A DNA stretch of 64,000 bases from Eulemur rufifrons (GCF_041146395.1 NC_090985.1:719501-783500); one strand, 5' to 3'. Counted from the first letter of the stretch, positions 12,450 to 22,695 are shown. Notes: generated from the sequence alone by a model not told the origin. Numbers and translations are program-made.

Positions 12450-12914
12450 GCTTGAATAACAGAGAAAGAGACCAAATTCCCAAATGGGGACGTAAATATG
12501 TCGTTTTTCTGAAAACTAATTGAGTTTAACATAATCCAATAAAATACCCCATGGAAGTTTTCTCTAGAGCGTGACCAAGTGATTCTGAAGTTCATCGAGA
12601 ATAAAGTTAAGAAGAGCCACGTTCTGACGGAATCTCCCCTGGTACCACCAGGGCTTGGACAGGACACACACTTTGCGGCATCACAGTCTGCCACCCGTGG
12701 TGGAGAGGTCTCCCCGGACTCGGCCGCCTGCCGACAGCCGCACCCGCCAGCCCACGCAGGCTGGGGGTGGGGGGTGGGCAGCCGGGGCAGGGCCAGAACC
12801 AGAACCGCAAGGGGCTGGGCAGCAGGAAGCACCAGACTTCCTCGTACATTTCTGTGCAGCTTCCTGTGAATTTATAATTGTTTTCAAATAAAAAGTAAAA
12901 AAAAAAAAAAAAAG
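12450..12914 (+). mobile_element. Old L1 (L1M-type) relic, ORF2 and 3' end
   Basis: The part 12510-12610 (ataatccaataaaatacccc, then gtgaccaagtgattctgaag) matches the L1 ORF2 segment just before the common 'aagaatagcc' region. The end at 12870-12914, ttttcaaataaaaagt plus an A-run, looks like an L1 3' end. The middle is GC-richer and unassigned. Heavily mutated. Confidence 0.5.
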
Positions 12915-13252
12915 CCTGGGCACGGTGGCTGACGCCTGTAATCCTAGCACTCTGGGAGGCCGAAGTGGGTGGATCGTTCTAGGTCAGGAGTTCGAGACCA
13001 GCCTGAGCAAGAGCGAGACCCCATCTCTACTAAAAAATAGAAAGAAATTAGCTGGACAACTAAAAATATATAGAAAAAATTAGCCAGGCATGGTGGCGCA
13101 TGCCTGTAGTCCCAGCTACTCGGGAGGCTGAGGCAGGAGGATCACTTGAGCCCAGGAGTTTGAGGTTGCTGTGAGCTAGGCTGATGCCATGGCACTCACT
13201 CTAGCCTGGGCAACAGAGTGAGACTGTCTTAAAAAAAAAAAACAAAAAAAAA
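12915..13252 (+). mobile_element. AluL (strepsirrhine Alu), full length
   Basis: Starts gcctgggcacggtggctgac and ends in an interrupted A-tail. It has both arms with A and B boxes, and a linker containing gaaattagctggacaacta and tatatagaaaaaattagcc. The right arm reads gaggttgctgtgagctaggc. These features mark the strepsirrhine Alu lineage, as opposed to the AluJ/S/Y of monkeys and apes. It sits directly on the A-run of the previous relic, so its target duplication is not resolvable by eye. Confidence 0.93.
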
Positions 13253-13375
13253 CACTACTTGTTATTTTAAAAAAGGTGGTAAAAGGACATTTACAGATGA
13301 ATAAAAATTATAAGGCTTTACCACCAAGAAATCTTCTCAAAAATGATTTCTAAAGGATGTACATCAAGAACATAT

Positions 13376-13497
13376 GTGGGTGCTCATGCCTGTAGCCCCA
13401 GCACTGTGGGAGGCCAAGGCAGGAGGATCACTTGAGGCCAGGATTGGAGGCTGCAGTGAGCTGTGATCTCGCCGCTGCATTCCAGCCCGGCGACAGA
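13376..13497 (+). mobile_element. Alu monomer relic (FRAM-like or deleted Alu)
   Basis: Reads gggtgctcatgcctgtagcc, then jumps to gaggctgcagtgagctgtga and ctgcattccagcccggcgac. It therefore has one monomer's length with right-arm features. This fits a free right Alu monomer or an internally deleted Alu. Flanked by old L1-like sequence. Confidence 0.6.
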
Positions 13498-13839
13498 GGC
13501 TGGATTGCAAAACTACTTAAGAATGGAACTACTTCCTGCTTAAGAGAGTCAGGAAGGAATGAAAACACAAGATAGGACCTGTATTATGCCACTTACTTGA
13601 AATTTTTCCCATCAAAAGAACACTGAACTTAAAAATAGTTTTCCATAACAGTTATACTAATTTTTAAATGAACAGATCAGTCAAATCTTCCAGAGAAAAG
13701 GGGTACAACGAACACCTGCCAACTTAGCCCACGCAGCCGACTTTGCCTTCGCAGCACAGCAGAGGTGGCTGAAACCAGAAGCACAAATCACACAGCCGCT
13801 TGCTTAACGTGCCACACTGGGTTTTTCCCTGGGACGCAA

Positions 13840-14105
13840 GGGCGTTGGACTATTAGGAAGAATGTTGAACTGTCCTTTACCATAGCGACAGATTAAAGCA
13901 AAAAAATCACATGACCACCTCAATATACTATTCATAGAAAAAATGTGATAAAAGTCAGTGTTCATTCATGGTACAAACCATTAGCACACAGGAAATATCA
14001 TAGAAAGGAAGTTGTAAAAACTTGGTAAAGAAACGAACATCATCCTACGCGGAAACACTAGACGCTTCCCTCTAACACCAGGCACAAGGCGCACCCTCCC
14101 CGGCT
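13840..14105 (+). mobile_element. Old L1 ORF2 fragment
   Basis: Collinear with the L1 ORF2 reverse-transcriptase segment: tcacatgaccacctcaatat, agtgttcattcatggtacaa, aacgaacatcatcctacgcg and cttccctctaacaccaggca all match in order. Many mutations; no open frame. It belongs earlier in L1 than the piece at 12.5 kb, so the two are separate or rearranged insertions. Confidence 0.7.
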
Positions 14106-14651
14106 CTGTCCCGGTCCTGGAAGAGACGGGCTCGGGTGACGCAGGTCAGGCACCAGCCTGCGGTGCAGGGCGGGGGGACCCTTCGGTCCTGGCCCTGGCA
14201 CCTCACCGGCCTTCCCTGGTCCTGGCCCTGGAGGCTCCGGCCGGCGCTGCCGACCGTGAGGACGGGGAAACAAGGGCAAAGGACTGGGGAGCAGCAGCCA
14301 GGTGCTGCGTGTTTCAACGCCGAGCTCAGGCTAAGCCCAAGAAGCCTGACGGGGAGGACTTCACTCCCTCCCTCCCTCCACTCTCTGCCGCAGGCTCCTC
14401 AGGAAACCTGGCTGCAGAGTGACGCCTCTGGTGACCTCAGGAGCCAACGCTGGGCTGACCCTTCAGGGGTCGGCCCCACTAGCAGAAGAGACAGGGACGG
14501 AGCTGATGTGTCCAGCCCAGGGCCGCGTGGGGGGTGGCCCGGAGGGGACCCGGGGTCTGGCTGCAGCGGGGGCACAGCCTGCTCCCCACCGGCCTCTTGA
14601 CGTCCCTCCCCCGAGGGAACAGCCCGGAAAGGCGCGGCTGCCGGAACTCAC

Positions 14652-14736
14652 GTCGTTGAAGTGCTTGGTGGTCTTCATGATGTACGGGGTCTTCTCGTTC
14701 TTCTCCAGCTTCATCCAGCCTTGTCCAAAGAATTCC
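14652..14736 (-). CDS. RASGRF1: RASGRF1 exon 22: CDC25 core
   Basis: Window codons 952-980. It reads [20 protein letters not shown], then MKTTKHFND, the conserved FFGQGWMK segment and the helix after it. The acceptor is ctccccgcag and the donor is gtgagt. The exon ends on a codon boundary. Confidence 0.96.
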
Positions 14737-15203
14737 CTGCGGGGAGGGGGGCCGGGCGGGCGAGGTGAGGCCCACGTTCCCGATTTCAGCCCTTCCTGGT
14801 TTCTCTGCACTTTGCGGCTGTCATTTCTGAGGAAGGAACTTTCTGGAGAGGAAGGAGCCCTGGGCTGAAGTCTAGCTCTGCCTCTACCCGCTGCGTGGCT
14901 TTGGGCATAGCCTGTCCATCTCGGGGCCTCAGTTTCCCCATCTGTGAAGTGGGAATAAGGACAGTGCTCTCCTCGCAGGGGTGCGTGGGGCTGAGGTGTG
15001 GGACAAGGTGTGGGAGGCTCGGCACACACTGTGCAGCGCGGTGGGCACACCGGGCCTTGCCGTGGGCCTTGCCTTCTGACAGGGGACTCTCGCTTCTGCC
15101 TCACGCCGTGGGGGTCCACGCGGCCCAGGCGTCCACTTCCCAGGCTCCCGGGACGCTGCCGAGGGGGCGCGGGAAGTGGGGGTCCGGCACCTGCACCACT
15201 TAC
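14737..15203. other. Intron between exons 21 and 22
   Basis: 467 bases, holding a MIR relic at about 14860-14990. Otherwise plain GC-rich sequence. Confidence 0.7.
14860..14990 (+). mobile_element. MIR relic
   Basis: The core tctagctctgcctctacccg, the central gctgcgtggctttgggca and cctcagtttccccatctgtg are typical of MIR in plus orientation. Confidence 0.75.
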
Positions 15204-15307
15204 TCGTAAGGGATCTTCTTGAAGACCAGGTGGTCCAGCAGGGTCAGCTGCTCCGCGATCTCCAGGGCCGAGTGGCTCTCGAAGGGCTCGGCCTTGACGC
15301 CGTCGGC
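15204..15307 (-). CDS. RASGRF1: RASGRF1 exon 21: CDC25 core
   Basis: Window codons 918-951 plus two bases. It reads [20 protein letters not shown], then [30 protein letters not shown] is the first conserved block of RasGEF domains. The acceptor is cttcccccag and the donor is gtaagt. Of 34 codons, 33 end in G or C. Confidence 0.96.
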
Positions 15308-16939
15308 CTGGGGGAAGGTCTGCAGTCAGGCCCACGAGGCAGCAGCGTGGGCAGCCGGTCACGGGGGCAGCACGGGCTCTGGAGACGCCGCCTCGTGCCC
15401 CGTGACTTCTGCCTTCTCACGTTCACTCCGGTCACAGGGAAGTGGGCCACCCTCGGCCAGGGGTCCCCTCCCTCCTGCTTCCTGTGCGCACGGGCCCCGA
15501 GGCCGCACGGCCAGGCCCTCGCCAGACACCAAGACTCTCAGACCAGAAAACACCGGCCCGACTGGGGAGCCCGGGCCCCGGGGTTCCGAGTCACGGGTGT
15601 GGAGCAGGGACCCCAGCAGGGAAGGAGCCTGTGTGTGCTGGGGGTGAGGGCTTCCTGGCGGAGCCGCCTGGGCAGGGGAGAGTGTGCGCAGATGCCAGGT
15701 GCAGGAGTGTGGGGACGGGGACCCCGGGCTTTCGGGGATGTGGGGGGGGCAAGTGGCAGGGCAAGGACCCTGCGTGGGGGTTTCCCCCAGTGCTTGGGAG
15801 GGGCCCCATGAATAACAAACGTGGGGGTGCAGCTCGGTCCCTTCCCTCCCGAGGCAGGACGCCGACTGCCAGGGCCGGGCCGGGCGGGAATGGCCCCTGC
15901 CGGGTCCCTCTGTTCCTCTGGGTGCGGCCTGGGAAGAGGGGACCCTGGGCGCAGGGTCAGAACCAGCACCTTCCGTGCCTTGCCCAGCTTTGGCAAACCG
16001 CACAGCCAGCGAGGGGCTCTCGGGTCAAAAGGGCTCGGGCAGCTCAGCCGCCTTTGTTCTAGAAGAGCCTCAGGCTGTTCCGGAAGGCACAAGGGGCCCT
16101 CGAGCTGCTGAGGGGCAAACACTCCAAGCAGGTGCCTCTCCGGGCAGGAGGTGGGCACGTCCGCGCCCTGCCCTTCCCTGCAGGGTTTGCACAGCCCGGG
16201 GGCCCACGCTGGGGGAGGTGGGGTCCCTGCCAGGGCCATCTGCCCGGGGGGTGTGGCCGGTGCTCCAAGGTGTCTCCCTGGGGAGGGGTCGTGGGGGGGA
16301 GGGGAGAGGGTCAGAATCCAGAGCCCCACGTCCTCCTGCCGCAGACTTTTAACAGATTGAAGGGCTGAGCCACGGGGCACAGTCTCCACCTCCAGGGAGC
16401 ATCCCGGCTGCGCGGTGCAGGGCGGCTGGCAGTGGCATCCCGGGGTGGGCGTCACCAACCCGGGAAACAGCGCCTGAGCCTGCGACGCCAGGATCGTGAG
16501 GCTCTGGCTCCTGCGCTCTGTGGGGAGTGCCCCCCACCGCTCGCGCCCCCCGTGGTGAGCACAGCCCTGTCCCTGCTGCCATCACTCCTGGGCAGGTGGG
16601 GTGGAACGTGCCGGGAGGCCTCGCTCTGGCAGCCAGACCTGAGTGTGAGCGAGGCTCTCGCCACGGCCTTAGGTGGGCCACGCAAGCCCCCGGCCCCCAG
16701 CCCGTCTGCGCTGACGGAGCCCATCAGGGCTGTGCTTGGCGCCAGCCACAGGCCCCGCAGCCTGGTCCTTCCTTCCGCCCGCCCCCGAGACAGCAAGAGA
16801 CAGCCCGGGGACAAGGGCAGTGACGGGGACAAAGGGTGGAGCACAGGGAAGGGGGGCATCACGGGTCCAATGTGGCCCCGGTGAAGCGCGTGTCGGAGTC
16901 CTGGCCCCGCACCCAAGCATGTGGCCTCACAGTGGCCCC

Positions 16940-17045
16940 TGTGTCCACGGACTCCACTTCCATGGATTCCACCAGTTGCAGATTGAAAATATTTGGGGAA
17001 AAAATTCCATAAAGTTCCAAAAAGCAAAACTTGAGTTCGCCACGC
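16940..17045 (+). mobile_element. DNA transposon relic, TcMar-Tigger-like
   Basis: ccacttccatggattccacc, cagattgaaaatatttgggg and ttccataaagttccaaaaag recall the terminal region of Tigger-class elements. Only about 100 bases are recognisable. Family assignment is from memory. Confidence 0.5.
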
Positions 17046-17254
17046 ACGACCTTGACTCCACCCAGGTGCGGTGCCGTGTGGGCATCGTTTCGAGGTCACC
17101 GGTAACCCAGAGGTGGCGAGTGTGCGGGAGGACACGCGTGGGTCACGTGCAAACACTGCACTGCTCTGTAGCAGGGACGTGAGCACCTGCGGGTTGGCAT
17201 CGAGGGAGGTGCCGGGAGCCCCCCCCACGGCCACGGAGACGCCTGTGCTCGGGG

Positions 17255-17580
17255 ACGAGGCTCGGTGGACGGAGTCAAGGCGAGGTCCCTGGGTGGGCCC
17301 TGGCCCCACATGACTGGGGTCCTTAGAAAAGGGAAATTTGGGCGCAGGGACAGATGTGCTCGGAGGGAAGACGGTGCAGCCACGTGGGGAAGGCACAGCC
17401 ACACGGCCACGGAGGCAGCCACCAGCCGGGGCCCCCAGAGCCTTCAGCGGGAGCAGGTCCAGCCGACACCCTCATTTCACACTCTGCCCTCTGGATCGTG
17501 AGAGAACAAATTCTGTCATTTAAGCTGCCCTGTTGGTGGCACTTGGTCACAGCAGCCACAGGAAATAGACACAAGTTGTG
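17255..17580 (+). mobile_element. MLT1-like (ERVL-MaLR) LTR relic
   Basis: The segments ccttagaaaagggaaatttg, gatcgtgagagaacaaattc, tgtcatttaagctgccctgt and ggtcacagcagccacaggaa follow the 3' half of MLT1-type LTRs in plus orientation. The 5' part is too decayed to bound. Confidence 0.55.
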
Positions 17581-17633
17581 GCTGTGCCGGCCGGGAGTCC
17601 TGGGTGGGAAGGAGGGGAGGGCAACCCGCTCAC

Positions 17634-17694
17634 CATCTGCACGATTTCCTCCAGCGTGATCTGGTTGTCACCCGGGTCCTCCTGGGTCAGCGTC
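17634..17694 (-). CDS. RASGRF1: RASGRF1 exon 20: small CDC25 exon
   Basis: Window codons 897-917; only 61 nt. It reads R-TLTQEDPGDNQITLEEIVQM. Phase joins on both sides confirm it. The acceptor is cgtccccag and the donor is gtgagc. An MLT1-like LTR relic ends about 45 nt from the donor in transcript direction. Confidence 0.94.
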
Positions 17695-18319
17695 CTGGGG
17701 ACGAGGGGCAGGTGAGCCCCCCACACCTCCTGGGCAGCCCCCTCCCCCCTGCTGGCTGGCCCCCCACACCCTTGGGCTCTCGTCCTGCTTTCTTCCTGCC
17801 GTCCTGACCCTCCTGGCTGGGAGGTGCCGCGTCTGTCTGGCTGTGGGGACGGCTGCCCCATCCCCTGGCAGGGCAGGGAGCCCGTGGGGCGGGGCAGGGC
17901 GGGGACCAGTACGGGGCGGGGCCTGCAGCAGGTGCTCCTGGTGTGCGTGGAACGAGGACTCGTGGGAGAGTTGCTCGGTCTGCGGGAACAGGGCCGCCCC
18001 AAGGCCAGGCCTCAGCCAGACGGAGGCTATAGCCCAGCAGCTGTGTCGAGCGAGGACAGAGGAGGGGGGTGCAGGGCCGAGCCGGGAAATGAGGGTGGAC
18101 CCTCAATGTCAGGCCAAAGTGCTTCCCCCCAGCCCTGTGGGATGTGGGGGGTGGGGCCTGGGGTGGGCACGGGGTGGGGGACAATGTGCTCCCCACACCC
18201 AAGCCTGGCTGTGAAGGGGTGTGGGCCCCAGGAGGCTCCGGGCCTGGGCGCATCTCCACCCCGGCACACCCTGCCGGGTGTCCCCTGCCTGAGAGGGGCC
18301 TGTCACCTCCCGGACTCAC
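17695..18319. other. Intron between exons 19 and 20
   Basis: 625 bases of GC-rich sequence. Nothing recognised. Confidence 0.65.
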
Positions 18320-18432
18320 CTGATGATGTTGGCAGCCGCCTTGCGCTCCTGGGTCAGGAGCTCCGGGTCGTGCATCACCTCCTCCAGGAAGCCGATCACC
18401 TTGCACTTGAGCTCTTCGTTGGTCTCAAAGTC
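18320..18432 (-). CDS. RASGRF1: RASGRF1 exon 19: CDC25 N-terminal helices
   Basis: Window codons 860-896 plus two bases. It reads [20 protein letters not shown], then [17 protein letters not shown]. These are helices between REM and the catalytic core. The acceptor is cttcccgtag and the donor is gtgagt. Confidence 0.95.
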
Positions 18433-18863
18433 CTACGGGAAGATGTGATGGTGACTCTGGCTACTGTTTGCCAACTGCCGGGCAGTGGCCGGGGCCAGGC
18501 CAGAGGAGGGAGCTGCAGTCTCTGTGTCTGCCCACGGCGGGCTGCCCTGCCTCAGTGCGCCTCTGCTGGCCGCGTGGCGGGAGCAGCAGGCTCCCAGGGC
18601 ACAGAGGGTCTGAGGCGAAGGACTGGGGCAGGGGCGGGACCAGCGCTCGGCTGCCGCACCCCGGCTGGGGGGCACAGACCAGCTGCACCTGCTGCAGACA
18701 GGTGGGTGGACAGCGGCCCCTGGACCGACCTCGATTCCCTCCTGGGACCCGCGAGCAGGGCCTTCCGGGAATATATGGCGGCACTGCCCCCACCCCCATT
18801 GGCCATCAGCTCTCTCTGCCCCCAGCCGCTTCCTGGGGGCCGGTGTGGGAGGACCCCGCCCAC
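18433..18863. other. Intron between exons 18 and 19
   Basis: 431 bases of GC-rich sequence. Nothing recognised. Confidence 0.65.
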
Positions 18864-18970
18864 CTGCGCGTGCTTGGAGACCCAGTGGCGGAGCACGTTC
18901 AGGACGCGGTTGGTGGCCGCTCTGCGGATCACAAACTCCTTGTCTCCGTTCCTCTGGTCGGGGGGGAAGC
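18864..18970 (-). CDS. RASGRF1: RASGRF1 exon 18: start of CDC25 module
   Basis: Window codons 824-859, ending on a codon boundary. It reads [20 protein letters not shown], then [21 protein letters not shown] is the helix that opens the structured C-terminal exchange module. The acceptor is gccaccag and the donor is gtgggc. Confidence 0.95.
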
Positions 18971-19592
18971 CTGGTGGCACACGGCAGAGGGAACAGGGGA
19001 CATGTGAGGACAAGAAACAGCTCGACCCCCGTCTGGAACCAACGCTCAGACCTGGCTGAGCTGGGCGGGAGGCCATGGGCAGGGGCCCGACACAGTATCT
19101 AACAGCCAACTTCGGAGCCGTAGCAGACGCCACACTCTCCGTGGACACGGTCCACTCGTGCCTCTCCCAGATGCTCCAGCTGTCGGGGTCTCCCCCAAAG
19201 GGCCGCAGGGCCATGCGCCCCCCCCCCCAGGACCAGAGCGCTGTGGGCCCCGCTCCAGCCCCCTCTGCGGGACCAAGGCTGTGGAAGCGGAAGCGGGGGT
19301 GGCAGGTGGGGGCGACAGAGGCTCCCGCGGGCTTTACCCTGAGCGGAAGTCGGGCAGCGAGCGGGAGGGAAGGGAAGGGGCCCCAGGCAGGGGGTCCCCA
19401 AGACTGCAGGAAGAGTTTGGGGTGTGGGCGGGGCAGGGAGGCCGGGGGTGGGCGCCGTTACCAGGAGGCGCCTGTGCCGTTGGCGGCGTACTAGACACCA
19501 GGCGGCAGGTCGGGCCGCGACTGCCGTCACCTGCCGCAGCCTCAGGCGGGGGCTGATCTCGGGGGGACCCTGCGAGCGCAGCCGCCACGCAC
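18971..19592. other. Intron between exons 17 and 18
   Basis: 622 bases of GC-rich sequence with purine-rich patches. No element recognised. Confidence 0.65.
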
Positions 19593-19763
19593 CTGCGCTG
19601 GCCAGCGACATCCGCCGGAACTTCTCCTTGTTGGGGGCGCCCTCGTTGGCGCCCGCGGTCGCTATGGCGAAGGCGGAGGCGGCGGACAAGGCACTGCGGT
19701 GGTTGTCCAGCTCGCGGCAGGAGGTCATGACGACCCCGTTGTTGTAGGAGAAGAGCGGGAACT
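19593..19763 (-). CDS. RASGRF1: RASGRF1 exon 17: linker with PKA-type site
   Basis: Window codons 767-823 plus one base. It reads EFPLFSYNNGVVMTSCRELD, then SAASAFAIATAGANEG and NKEKFRRMSLASAG. RRMS is the basophilic phosphorylation site known as Ser916 in the rodent protein, used by PKA and needed for full activation (family knowledge). The residue before RRMS is Phe, where human has Tyr (from memory). The acceptor is gtccgcag and the donor is gtgcgt. Confidence 0.95.
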
Positions 19764-20144
19764 CTGCGGACACAGCCCGGCCTGAGTCAGCGGGCCTGGT
19801 CGGGAGCAGCCTCAGGGCGGGGCCCGGGGTCGGGGTCGGGGCACGTGGGGTGGGCGCCTGTCCCGTTATGGTCCCCGGGAAGGGTCAGGCCGCGACGCCC
19901 CAGGGCCGCCCCGGAGAGCGGAGGCCCGGCTGCCTCCTGCCGCTGAGGAGCCTCCAACCTCCCCTTCGGCCTCTCGCAGCTCCCAGCCCCGGCACCCTCA
20001 GGCCGGCGGGACACGGGGCGGCTTGTGGACCACACCACACGCTTTCTCACCCTGCAGCCTGTGTGCAACGGGCACATGACCTGTCCGACGTCTGACATCC
20101 ACAGGTCACACCGACAGGCTCATGGGCAGGTGGGGTGGAGAGAG

Positions 20145-20340
20145 CACTGCACTTGGAGTCCATCTACCCTGTTAAAATTCTCCCCGACCCCTTACTAGCT
20201 GTGTGACCTTGGGTAAGTTACTTAACCTCTCTGGGTCTCAGGGTAACAGGGACAATACCCACTTCAAAAGGTGGATACAAAGATTAAGGCGATAACACAG
20301 ATGAAAATACTTTGTATTTGATGCAAAGCTGTATAAATGC
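20145..20340 (+). mobile_element. MIR, well preserved
   Basis: cacttggagtccatctaccc, ttactagctgtgtgaccttg, ggtaagttacttaacctctc and tgggtctcagggtaacaggg are the MIR core in plus orientation, followed by the 3' tail. Confidence 0.88.
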
Positions 20341-20519
20341 CATGGAATATCATCGCTATTTATACTAGCTTTTCCTCAGTGGTGATCGTGGTAGAAGCGA
20401 CTCCGGAAGCCTTTAGCTTCACCCTGTGAGTGTCTGGAAAGCAGCCCCCACTGGGGACACAGCGGCAGAGCTCGCGCTGTGAGGCACGAGCCGTTTATCT
20501 GAAGGACGCAGAGCCTATT

Positions 20520-20980
20520 TCTGAGACCCGGCTCCGCGGGGATCGGTTCCGCGGGCCTGAGACGCGGTTGTCCCCGAGGCCCGGCGGCCCGACCCACCCG
20601 GTTTCTCCCGCAGGCCGGGGCAGGGGGGCGCGGGGCGCGGGGAGGCGGCCGAGGAGGGGAGGCCCCGGGCACCTCCCACCTGCGGGGCAGGCAGGGGCGT
20701 GATGGGACCCGGACACCAAGACGGCGTCGCAAGGCCCCTCCGGGACCGCAGGTCTGGGCTGTCGGGGGCAACGTGACCCCGCGCGGGGTCATTTCCCTTA
20801 TGGGAACCCGGCCCCTGTGCAGGGCTGCGGGGCGATGCGGGGCCCCAGCAAACGCCTCGGACGCAGCGGCGTCCGCGGACGCGTCTGGCGCCGGCCCCGC
20901 TGCGCATGCGCGGGGGTAAGTGGTTGAGGCCGACAGATGGGGAACCCCCCCGCCCCCCCGCCCCAGCACCCACCGCCGCT
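20520..20980. promoter_or_regulatory. CpG-dense intronic patch with NRF1-type palindrome
   Basis: CpG dinucleotides are dense and not contributed by a coding exon. At 20901-20912 the sequence TGCGCATGCGCG fits the full NRF1 consensus (YGCGCAYGCGCR). Four bases beyond it, the plus strand reads ggggtaagt, a good splice donor for an antisense first exon. It may be an internal CpG island or promoter; no transcript evidence can be seen from sequence alone. Confidence 0.5.
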
Positions 20981-21108
20981 CGGGGTCAGGAAGCCTGAGA
21001 GTGGCCCCTGCTGTCAGGAGTCGCCCACGCGGCGTGCGGGGACACCCCTGTCCTCTGCTTGCCTGGCCACGGCTGTCCCCGACCCCCGTCCGGGCCAGGG
21101 AGCTGTAC

Positions 21109-21234
21109 CTGAGGGGTTTTTGCTTCTGACTGACTTTGGTGTCGTTGGGGATTTGGTGGGTGACGTTTCGGCATCTCCGTCGTCACTCTGGTTTTGATCA
21201 ACGTCTGACTCTTCCCTCACGGAGACTTCTGAGC
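21109..21234 (-). CDS. RASGRF1: RASGRF1 exon 16: acidic linker
   Basis: Window codons 725-766 plus one base. It reads SSEVSVREESDVDQNQSDDG, then DAETSPTKSPTTPKSVRSK and NPS. It has an acidic stretch followed by Ser/Thr-Pro sites. I chose the acceptor ttttcctcccag, which makes the exon begin GCTCAG and keeps the SSE of the family; a second AG nine bases downstream would also be usable in sequence but breaks the phase match. The donor is gtacag. Confidence 0.93.
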
Positions 21235-21578
21235 CTGGGAGGAAAAAGAGAAATAATTTTGTTTTTCTCAGTTATTCACTGATTTTAAAATTCATGCCTA
21301 TAATTTACTGACGCCAGAGTCAATCTGGGACGTGCAGACTGAAGAAAGTTTAACGGCTCTCTTTGCTGCAGGACTTATCAGCACCTTTCACGTGCTAAAG
21401 GGCACCGTAACTCTCCAGGGTGGCTTCTGCTCTGTCAGGGCTTCTCAGACCTGAGCAGACGCACGGTGCCCCCTGCCGGGACACAAAACCTCTGTCCCCC
21501 GCCCTGTGGGGCAGGAGGAGCAGCCCGAGGCGTTGCGGGTGGGGTTGAGGCTGGAGCTCCGCCCGGGCGTCCACTCAC
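21235..21578. other. Intron between exons 15 and 16
   Basis: 344 bases, locally AT-richer near 21240-21330. No repeat recognised. Confidence 0.65.
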
Positions 21579-21952
21579 TCTGCTTGCCGGGCGCCGCGGG
21601 GTCCTCGGGCCTCTCGGGGGCGGCGTCGCCCTCGTCGGGAATCTTGCTGGCGAAGCCGCCGGACACGTAGAGCTTGCTGGTGTCCAGCGTGGCCTTGCTG
21701 AAGGGCGACATGGCGGAGTACACGCCGGCGCAGCCGTTGGGGCTGCAGCCCAGCGCGGCCAGGTCCAGGGCCTTGCCGCCCGTGATGATGGGGATGTTCA
21801 GGGACAGCTTGCGCCGGCGGCTGGGCGACGACGTCTTGGCGATGGACAGCGGCGGCGGCGAGGAGAACTTGCGGGTGGCGCGGGGGGACTTGGGGGGGTC
21901 GCCGTACAGAAGCTTGTTGTTCTGGCCGCTGGCAAACAGCAGCTCCAGCGAC
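21579..21952 (-). CDS. RASGRF1: RASGRF1 exon 15: disordered linker (largest exon)
   Basis: Window codons 600-724 plus one base (374 nt). It reads SLELLFASGQNNKLLYGDPP, KFSSPPPLSIAKTSSPSRRR, KLSLNIPIITGGKALDLAAL, SPFSKATLDTSKLYV and IPDEGDAAPERPED. It is rich in Ser, Pro and charged residues and is predicted to be unstructured. The region between REM and CDC25 is reported to contact the NR2B receptor subunit and to carry PEST-like sequence (family knowledge). The acceptor is ctccccgcag and the donor is gtgagt. Compared with human, many changes are to Ala, Gly, Pro or Arg, as expected under strong GC bias. Confidence 0.96.
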
Positions 21953-22589
21953 CTGCGGGGAGGCAGGGTGACGAGGACAGTCGGGGGAGGCCGGGGCCGT
22001 GTCCGGGGACTCAGGGAGGCGGCCAGGGCGCCCCCTTCCCTCAATCCCCGAGACGCGGGGCTGATCCTCCGAGCAGGGACCCCGTGAGCAGACGGCCCAG
22101 GGCCCAGGGCAGGGACGGCGAGTGTCCTGCTCCCCGCGGTTTGGGCGGGACTCGGGGCCTCTGCGGCAGCGTCTGACCCAAGGTGCTCGGGGTCCCCTGA
22201 TGTGCAGGCTCGCGAAGCCCCCCATCCTGCACAAGGCCCGCGCCCGCCTATGCCCCCCGACCTCAGCCTCCGAGAGGTCCCGGCATGTTCTGCGGCTGAG
22301 GAAGCTGAGCCCAGAGACAGGGAGTGACGAGTCTGACTCCTCCGACTCTAAACCCCGGTTCCTTCCATCCCACCGCGGGACTTGATTGGCCTCCCGTGCA
22401 GACTTGGGGGGAGGGGAACTGAACGTGGGGTCTCCCAGCAGCCCGTGCCCCCCACCCTCCCGGCAGGAGAGAAGATAGGTCCTCACGAGGCAGACCACGG
22501 CGCCCATGCCGGGCGTCTGCCCTGCGCTAAGCACGGACCGGCCTGGCCTCCCAACCCGGCCTCCTGACCCGCGCTGTGGCCGCAGGAGG

Positions 22590-22695
22590 TAGCTACTCTC
22601 ATCCCCACGTCACGGACAGGAAACTGAGGCTCGGAAGTGACGTGGCCAGGGCCACGGGGCTGAGAGCTGGACTTGAACCTGCCTCTCTCTGCTGT
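22590..22695 (-). mobile_element. MIR relic
   Basis: ggaaactgaggctcggaagt followed by gtggccagggccacggggct is the MIR core in minus orientation. Confidence 0.7.

Larger units (their letters stand above)
12114..14651. other. Intron between exons 22 and 23
   Basis: AT-richer than its surroundings because it is filled with retroelement relics: old L1 pieces (12.45-12.91 and 13.84-14.10 kb), an AluL (12915-13252) and a right-arm Alu monomer (13376-13497). The stretch 14.1-14.65 kb shows nothing. Confidence 0.75.
15308..17633. other. Intron between exons 20 and 21
   Basis: 2.3 kb. The first 1.6 kb is GC-rich with nothing recognisable. It then holds a Tigger-like relic (16.94-17.05 kb) and an MLT1-like LTR relic (about 17.26-17.58 kb). 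Confidence 0.7.
19764..21108. other. Intron between exons 16 and 17
   Basis: 1.3 kb with a MIR relic (20.15-20.34 kb) and a CpG-dense patch (20.52-20.98 kb) containing an NRF1-type site. No coding exon was needed or found here for the main transcript. Confidence 0.75.

Noticed and set aside
20376..20973. Minus-strand frames of 152 and 197 codons in the CpG-dense patch
   Set aside because: Open frames are expected in GC-rich sequence with few stop codons; no domain or splice link to RASGRF1 exons could be supported.
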